Assembly: GCA_022432975.1 (NCBI GenBank)
Contig: CM039502.1
Span: forward strand, 21,229,228 to 21,293,227
Source of the DNA: Begonia masoniana
Taxonomy: Eukaryota > Streptophyta > Magnoliopsida > Cucurbitales > Begoniaceae
DNA: 64,000 nt
Direction: 5' to 3'
In this document: in pieces, positions 57,705 to 64,000 of the stretch
How the letters are laid out: each line of letters starts with the position of its first letter
How positions within the stretch are numbered: position 1 is the stretch's first letter
The notes under the pieces: model-generated
The model's input: the letters and a program-made list of their open reading frames with translations, nothing else
The model's database searches: none
Told to the model about the DNA's origin: nothing
Translations under genes and position numbers: made by a program

Positions 57705-60642
57705 TGCACTTCGGTGCACGGCAAATTAGCACTTCGGTGCACGGCAATTGGCACTTCGGGCACGGCAAATATGGCACTTCAGTGCACGGCAAAGTGCACT
57801 TCGGTGCACGCAAATATGGCACTCCTGATGCACGGCAAATGGCACTTCGGTGCACGGCAAATGGTCACTTCGGTGCACGGCAAATTGGCACTTCGGTGCA
57901 CGGCAATTGGCACTTCGGTGCACGGCAAATTGGCACTTCGTGCACGGCAAATTGGCACTTCGTGCACGGCAAATTGGCACTTCGTGCACGGCAAATTGGC
58001 ACTTCGGTGCACGGCAAATTGGCACTTCGGTGCACGGCAAATTGGCACTTCGTGCACGGCAAATATGGCACTTCGGTGCACGGCAAATTGGCACTTCGGT
58101 GCACGGCAAATTGGCACTTCGTGCACGGCAAATTGGCACTTCGGTGCACGGCAAATTGCACTTCGGTGCACGGCAATTGGCACTTCGTGCACGGCAAATT
58201 GGCACTTCGGTGCACGGCAAATTGGCACTTCGTGCACGGCAAATATGGCACTTCGGTGCACGGCAAATTGGCACTTCGTGCACGGCAAATATGGCACTTC
58301 GGTGCACGGCAAATTGGCACTTCGTGCACGGCAAATTGGCACTTCGGTGCACGGCAAATTGGCACTTCGGTGCACGGCAAATTGGCACTTCGTGCACGGC
58401 AAATATGGCACTTCGGTGCACGGCAAATTGGCACTTCGGTGCACGGCAAATTGGCACTTCGTGCACGGCAAATTGGCACTTCGGTGCACGGCAAATTGGC
58501 ACTTCGTGCACGGCAAATTGGCACTTCGTGCACGGCAAATTGGCACTTCGGTGCACGGCAAATTGGCACTTCGTGCACGGCAAATATGGCACTTCGGTGC
58601 ACGGCAAATTGGCACTTCGTGCACGGCAAATATGGCACTTCGGTGCACGGCAAATTGGCACTTCGTGCACGGCAAATTGGCACTTCGGTGCACGGCAAAT
58701 TGGCACTTCGGTGCACGGCAAATTGGCACTTCGTGCACGGCAAATATGGCACTTCGGTGCACGGCAAATTGGCACTTCGTGCACGGCAAATTGGCACTTC
58801 GTGCACGGCAAATTGGCACTTCGTGCACGGCAAATATGGCACTTCGGTGCACGGCAAATATGGCACTTCGGTGCACGGCAAATATGGCACTTCGGTGCAC
58901 GGCAAATTGGCACTTCGGTGCACGGCAAATTGGCACTTCGTGCACGGCAAATTGGCACTTCGTGCACGGCAAATATGGCACTTCGGTGCACGGCAAATTG
59001 GCACTTCGGTGCACGGCAAATATGGCACTTCGGTGCACGGCAAATTGGCACTTCGTGCACGGCAAATTGGCACTTCGTGCACGGCAAATTGGCACTTCGG
59101 TGCACGGCAAATTGGCACTTCGTGCACGGCAAATTGGCACTTCGTGCACGGCAAATATGGCACTTCGGTGCACGGCAAATTGGCACTTCGTGCACGGCAA
59201 ATTGGCACTTCGTGCACGGCAAATTGGCACTTCGTGCACGGCAAATTGGCACTTCGGTGCACGGCAAATTGGCACTTCGTGCACGGCAAATATGGCACTT
59301 CGGTGCACGGCAAATTGGCACTTCGTGCACGGCAAATTGGCACTTCGTGCACGGCAAATTGGCACTTCGTGCACGGCAAATTGGCACTTCGTGCACGGCA
59401 AATTGGCACTTCGGTGCACGGCAAATTGGCACTTCGGTGCACGGCAAATATGGCACTTCGGTGCACGGCAAATATGGCACTTCGGTGCACGGCAAATTGG
59501 CACTTCGTGCACGGCAAATTGGCACTTCGGTGCACGGCAAATATGGCACTTCGGTGCACGGCAAATTGGCACTTCGTGCACGGCAAATTGGCACTTCGTG
59601 CACGGCAAATTGGCACTTCGTGCACGGCAAATATGGCACTTCGGTGCACGGCAAATTGGCACTTCGGTGCACGGCAAATTGGCACTTCGTGCACGGCAAA
59701 TTGGCACTTCGTGCACGGCAAATTGGCACTTCGTGCACGGCAAATTGGCACTTCGTGCACGGCAAATTGGCACTTCGTGCACGGCAAATTGGCACTTCGT
59801 GCACGGCAAATTGGCACTTCGTGCACGGCAAATTGGCACTTCGTGCACGGCAAATTGGCACTTCGTGCACGGCAAATTGGCACTTCGTGCACGGCAAATT
59901 GGCACTTCGGTGCACGGCAAATTGGCACTTCGGTGCACGGCAAATTGGCACTTCGTGCACGGCAAATTGGCACTTCGGTGCACGGCAAATTGGCACTTCG
60001 GTGCACGGCAAATTGGCACTTCGTGCACGGCAAATTGGCACTTCGTGCACGGCAAATTGGCACTTCGTGCACGGCAAATTGGCACTTCGTGCACGGCAAA
60101 TTGGCACTTCGTGCACGGCAAATATGGCACTTCGGTGCACGGCAAATTGGCACTTCGTGCACGGCAAATTGGCACTTCGTGCACGGCAAATTGGCACTTC
60201 GGTGCACGGCAAATTGGCACTTCGGTGCACGGCAAATTGGCACTTCGGTGCACGGCAAATATGGCACTTCGGTGCACGGCAAATATGGCACTTCGGTGCA
60301 CGGCAAATATGGCACTTCGGTGCACGGCAAATTGGCACTTCGGTGCACGGCAAATTGGCACTTCGTGCACGGCAAATTGGCACTTCGGTGCACGGCAAAT
60401 TGGCACTTCGGTGCACGGCAAATTGGCACTTCGGTGCACGGCAAATTGGCACTTCGGTGCACGGCAAATTGGCACTTCGTGCACGGCAAATTGGCACTTC
60501 GTGCACGGCAAATTGGCACTTCGTGCACGGCAAATTGGCACTTCGGTGCACGGCAAATTGGCACTTCGGTGCACGGCAAATTGGCACTTCGTGCACGGCA
60601 AATTGGCACTTCGTGCACGGCAAATTGGCACTTCGTGCACGG
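57705..60642 (+). repeat. Array of 22/23/24-bp units with UUCG hairpins, about 128 copies
   Basis: Three unit types differ at two places: CACTTCGGTGCACGGCAAAT or CACTTCGTGCACGGCAAAT, joined by TGG or ATGG. After ATATGG the next unit always has TTCGG among those I checked. CAC-TTCG-GTG is a tetraloop hairpin in RNA. Neither strand of the unit holds a stop triplet in any frame, so frames of 940-1,070 codons are open in all six frames; this is a by-product of the repeat. The left edge has degenerate units and the right edge ends sharply at GGAAGCTTAAGCTTACG. Confidence 0.95.
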
Positions 60643-61288
60643 AAGCTTAAGCTTACGTGTGTCGTGGGTTTCTGTGGGTTGTAGGGCGACTGGAGTCCAG
60701 GTTAGAGCTACGAGAAAATCTGGGTGGGACGCAGTCGTTTGATTTACGCTGTATGCGTTGCGGGCAGTTGTCGGGAGCCTCGACACATGGTCTTCGGGGA
60801 GTGTGGGCTTTGTATTTAATAGTATTGTAAATGTCTGTTTGTGGAATTGTTGGAAATGCGTAATGTTTTTGGTTGACAGTTATGAGATAGCTATATGTCA
60901 GGGTGATGTTTTGCTAGTTAGGAATGTTAGTATTTTATAGTTTCCTACTTACTGTTGTTTGGAGGTTTTTATATGTATGATTGTTGAGTGGATAGTTGAG
61001 GAAGAATATTTTGGTTGGGAATTGGTTTGTGTGCAGGTACCTAGCATTTTGGAGGCGCCATTTTCAGGCGTTACTTTGCCGAAATTTTCGGGAAGAACGC
61101 CGTGGTGCTGAAAGGTTAGGGGTAAGGGAATTGATGTGTCTAGGCAGCTAGGTATGAAGTAAGAGAGTTTCGGGAGTTTAGTTTTAAATTCAGCTGTGTA
61201 AGCTCCTTTTATGTTTGGGAGTCAGTTTTAACGTGGGATTTGTTAGCAAAGTAACGCTCCGACCCAGGGTGGGTTCGGGGGCGTTACA
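60643..61288 (+). other. End of the E solo LTR
   Basis: Non-coding. It contains ATGGTCTTCGGGG and GGAGGCGCCATTTTCAGG, both shared with the minus-strand E copy, and no ORF of note. Confidence 0.6.
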
Positions 61289-61293
61289 GTATT

Positions 61294-62324
61294 CTTAGGT
61301 CGAAACGAATCGGTTGGATCGATTTGAATTAATTCGAACAGTTTTGAAATTTTTCCTGCCTAAGTCAAATATCAATATTAAAATTTCACTTAAATTATTT
61401 CAACTTCAGAAGAATTTAGGTAGAAATTTCTTATCGGTTCAATCTTCGATCGGTCCAGTTTAATCTGGGTGAATAGTATCAGGTCGGATCGGTGAACAGT
61501 GCCGGTTCGGGTTTGGTCAGTGAACAGTACCGGTTGGGTCGATTCGGATGAACAGTGTTGGTTCCGGTCGGTTCACAGTTGGTCCGATTCGATCTAGGTT
61601 GACTTAAGTGAACCGGTTCAGTTTTCTTAAAATTGAACCTTCTTCTTCGTGATTCCTGCCGAGAGAGGGAGAGAGTATCAGAGAGGGAGAGGGAGAGCGT
61701 GACAAAGAGAAATAGAACGAGAGAGGAGGATCGAGAGAAGATTCTTACGTTGAAAGAAAGTTCGCTCGATTGGAAGAAGTCCCCTTTGCTGTTGCGAAAT
61801 GAAACTCGATCGAGGGAAATTTTCTTTGCGTCGGAGGAGACTCGCCGCATCAGAGACCGAGGTAAGATCTTTGCTTGAAGAACTCAGGAGAGAGGGAGCT
61901 GTGGTGTGAATTTTTCACCACCCGAACCCCTCTATTTATAGGTGGGGCGAGCTCGAATTTCTCTGTTGTTACATGATCGGCGCCATATTTCTAGTGGGGA
62001 GAGCATTTGAGTGATTCTGAACGTCTTCCATCCGATAGTCCAGGTTCATCTCAGATTTCCTGTTCAATCCGTCCAAAATCGGATTCTTCAGATGGTAATT
62101 GTGGATATTCGATTTTTGATCTGGTTTTTCTCTTATGTTTTTGGCTAAGTTTTGGGCTAGGTTCATTCTCAAAAGAATCCGTTCAGTTCAGATTTATTGA
62201 GCTAAATCAGAGCATCACCAGATTTCCAGAGAAGGAAATCCTATAATTTACCATGTTTTGATTTTTCTGAACTTAATTGGAAAAATTTTGATTTGAATTA
62301 AAAATTGAACCCTAAGTTGTTACA
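61294..62324 (-). other. First part of the F LTR
   Basis: No coding supported. It is rich in GGTCGGTTC/AACAGT words (61470-61600) and in GAGAGGGAGAG repeats (61655-61700). A CAAC|GTAAGA on the minus strand at about 61749 is a candidate first leader donor. Confidence 0.5.
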
Positions 62325-62362
62325 ATCTCATTTCCTTAAAAGAAATTTCGTCCTCGAAATTT
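62325..62362 (-). other. Polypurine tract region of element F
   Basis: Minus strand: AAATTTCGAGGACGAAATTT followed by CTTTTAAGGAAATGAGAT, directly before the LTR start. This is the typical end of the internal region of plant gypsy elements and fixes the orientation. Confidence 0.8.
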
Positions 62363-62369
62363 AAATTAT

Positions 62370-63663
62370 TACATAAATAACTCTGGGTAGATCTTCCTCA
62401 TGTTATCTTCTCTTTCCCAAGTTGCGTCCTCAATGTTTTGATTCTTCTAAAGCACTCTGACAAGCGAGACCTTCTTATTCCTTAATCCTCTTTCTTCTGT
62501 CTCTAAAATTTGAATCGGAATTTTTTCATATTATAAATTAGGGTTGATTGCGAAGTCTAGAGATGTCAATGGTAAGACATGCGAGGAGTCTGAAACGTAC
62601 TTCTTCAACATCGAGACATGAAAGACATTGTGCACTTGCTTGAATGAATCCGGTAATTCTAATTGGTAGGCAACTTCTCTTATTTTCCTTGAGATTTCAA
62701 ATGGGTCTGTGAATCTTGGGCTCAACTTTCCTTTCTTTCCAAAGCGCATCACACCTCTCATTGACGAGATTTTTAGGAAAACTTGATCTCCCACAACAAA
62801 CTCTAACTTTCTTCTTCTCCTATCAGCATAACTTTTCTGTCTACTCTGAGCCGTAAGAATTCTTTTCCGGATTAATGTAATGATCTCAGCGGTCTACCTC
62901 AAAATATTTGGCCCAACAAGTGCACATTCGCCTACTTCGTCCCAATGCACTAGAGATCTGCATTTTCTACCATATAAAGCTTCATAGTGCGCCATCCCGA
63001 TCGAAGCTTGATAACTGTTGTTGTAGGCGAACTCTACTAATGGTAGGTTCTTACTCCAATTTCCTTGGAAATCGGTAGTACACGCCGTAACATATCCTCC
63101 AGGGTTTGAATCGTCCTTTTCAATTGCCCATCTATCTGAGGGTGGAAAGCTATACTGAAGCTCAACTGAGTACCCATAGCTTTATGTATACTCTTCTAGA
63201 ATTTGGAGGTAAATTGGGGATCTCGATCAGACACGATAGAAACAGGCATACCATGTAATCTGATAATCTCTTGAACATAAAGCTGAGCATACTGATCCAT
63301 GGTATAGGTAGTCTTTTCAGGAAGAAAATACCTTGATTTGGTCAATTGATCAACTATCACCCAAATAGAGTCGTGACCTTTAATTGTCATAGGAAGTCCC
63401 ACTACAAAGTCCATAGTAATATGCTCCCACTTCATTGAGGCACTATGAGTGGTTGCAAGATACCAGCAGGTTTTTGGTGCTCCGCTTTGACTTATTGACA
63501 AGTGAGACACTTCTCCACAAATTTAGCTACGTCCACTTTCAACCCACATCACCAATAATGCTGATTTAAATCTCGATACATTTTTGTTGACCCACGATGT
63601 ACCGAGTAAGGGGTTGAGTGTGCTTCCTCCAATATAGCTCTCTTTAATTCATCTGATTGCGAA
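62370..63663 (-). pseudogene. Element F pol: integrase remnants
   Basis: From right to left on the minus strand: the zinc domain ('HRGSTKMYRDLNQHYW', 'CLTCQ') with stops, then the core at 63510-63196 ('[20 protein letters not shown]', 'SIVSDRDPQFTSKF' and a stop). 'FHPQ' and a decayed stretch with many stops follow. The C-terminal part is at 62794-62531 ('GDQVFLKISSMRGVMRFGKK', 'VFHVSMLKKYV'), and the ending 'DATWEREDNMRKIYPELF' lies at about 62370-62430. At 63663 the homology stops abruptly. Confidence 0.88.
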
Positions 63664-64000
63664 ATTCAAGCAACATGAACCCAGGTCGCGGTCGCGGCAC
63701 ATTTGGTCAGTTAGTTTGGTCACCTTGTGTTGCACCTCCTTGTGACGTTGGCGGTGCCCGTCATTCCGACGGCCCAACTTTTTGCCTAACAATCAATCTC
63801 TCAACCATCTGAGGGCGATTTTTGGAAAAAAAAAAATTGCTAATTTAAGGGCTCGAATTTATCAGATTTTGGTTGAAAATCAATGGAAACACTTGATAAT
63901 GGACAAATCAACAAGGTGGAGCGTAAAATCATCGGATTTTTGAGAAAAAAATGCAAAATGGTCGAGAGAACTTGGGATTTTTCGAAGGTGGTGACAAGTT
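63664..64000. other. Unassigned end of the window
   Basis: Begins with a plus-strand ATGAACCCAGGTCGCGGTCG (about 63677-63696), which would read MNPGRGRGRG and stops after about 50 codons. A poly-A run lies at about 63826-63836. It is not homologous to pol of F, so it marks a deletion or insertion boundary. Function not recognised. Confidence 0.4.

Larger units (their letters stand above)
56361..61288 (+). mobile_element. Solo LTR of family E (4.9 kb), plus strand
   Basis: TGTAACACCCGAG to GGGGGCGTTACA with GTATT on both sides (56356-56360, 61289-61293). No internal region. It is inserted in the opposite direction in the LTR of element F. About 2.9 kb is a tandem array. Confidence 0.95.
55433..62324 (-). 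mobile_element. 3' LTR of gypsy element F, minus strand, split by an E solo LTR
   Basis: On the minus strand it starts TGTAACAACTTAGG at 62324, right after a polypurine tract, and ends GGGGCGTTACA at 55433. Without the E insert and one GTATT it is about 1,959 bp. Pol of the same orientation lies next to it at 62370-63663. Confidence 0.8.

Noticed and set aside
57527..60742. Frames of about 940-1,070 codons open in all six frames
   Set aside because: They are made of the 22-24 bp array; the unit has no stop triplet on either strand, so all frames are open by construction.
61479..61878. ORFs in the GAGAGGGAGAG-rich part of the F LTR
   Set aside because: Low-complexity Glu/Arg or Ser/Leu reading of a purine tract.

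Overview
This is plant nuclear DNA, most likely from a eudicot. It has spliced genes with plant domain types (a beta-carbonic anhydrase, a bHLH factor with an ACT-like domain), Ty1/copia and Ty3/gypsy LTR retrotransposons, a Mutator-like transposon and very long simple and tandem repeats. No feature fixes the species. Every family call is from reading motifs by eye; no database search was run.

Layout. (1) 1-7424: the 3' end of a large Ty1/copia element. An envelope-like/'putative plant transposon' ORF is split by a 2.5-kb solo gypsy LTR (744-3270, target duplication CAATT), followed by a polypurine tract and a 3' LTR swollen by a 2.5-kb array of two unit types. (2) 7425-15400: the only host-gene island, with a beta-carbonic anhydrase gene (eight coding exons, minus) and a bHLH gene (two coding exons, minus), and behind the bHLH gene a 1-kb array of a 7-bp repeat. 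(3) 15400-47490: a degraded Mutator-like element (MULE) hosting a nest. Gypsy element B (18621-42872) is inserted at GATGG. Element C (20867-28479) sits in B's left LTR and gag-only element D (32337-40516, duplication GATAT) sits in B's integrase region. After B's truncated right LTR a second MULE segment repeats, with a solo LTR of B (44018-46338, GATGG on both sides), a long inverted repeat and a ~174-bp tandem repeat. (4) 47490-64000: family E and F gypsy elements. A minus-strand E element (47493-54807, AAAGT) carries a ~43-copy 43-bp array and a 1,394-bp run of pure C. A plus-strand E solo LTR (56361-61288, GTATT) carries a 2.9-kb 22/23/24-bp array and is inserted in the LTR of a minus-strand element F, whose degraded pol reaches 63663.

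Most interesting signal. Gypsy LTR families A, B, C, D and F, otherwise largely different in sequence, share an intron-like skeleton in the LTR leader: donor 1 ... AG, a 42-57 nt exon, then GTAAGT, and 350-600 nt later an AG. Just after the second donor lies a small hairpin (GGCC-GATT-GGCC, GGCC-AATT-GGCC, GCC-TTCG-GGC or GGC-TACG-GCC) and then a CTACAYC word that is the reverse complement of the sequence ending at the second acceptor (up to 14/14 in C, 11/11 in D, 10/10 in F), with compensatory differences between families. Family E has the donors, exon and hairpin, but its acceptor is ambiguous. This suggests a conserved RNA structure joining the ends of an LTR intron. The largest repeat expansions in E lie inside, or probably inside, this intron.

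The retroelements are mostly broken. D keeps an intact gag and shares its primer-binding and polypurine sites with B, so it looks like a non-autonomous partner of a B-like element.
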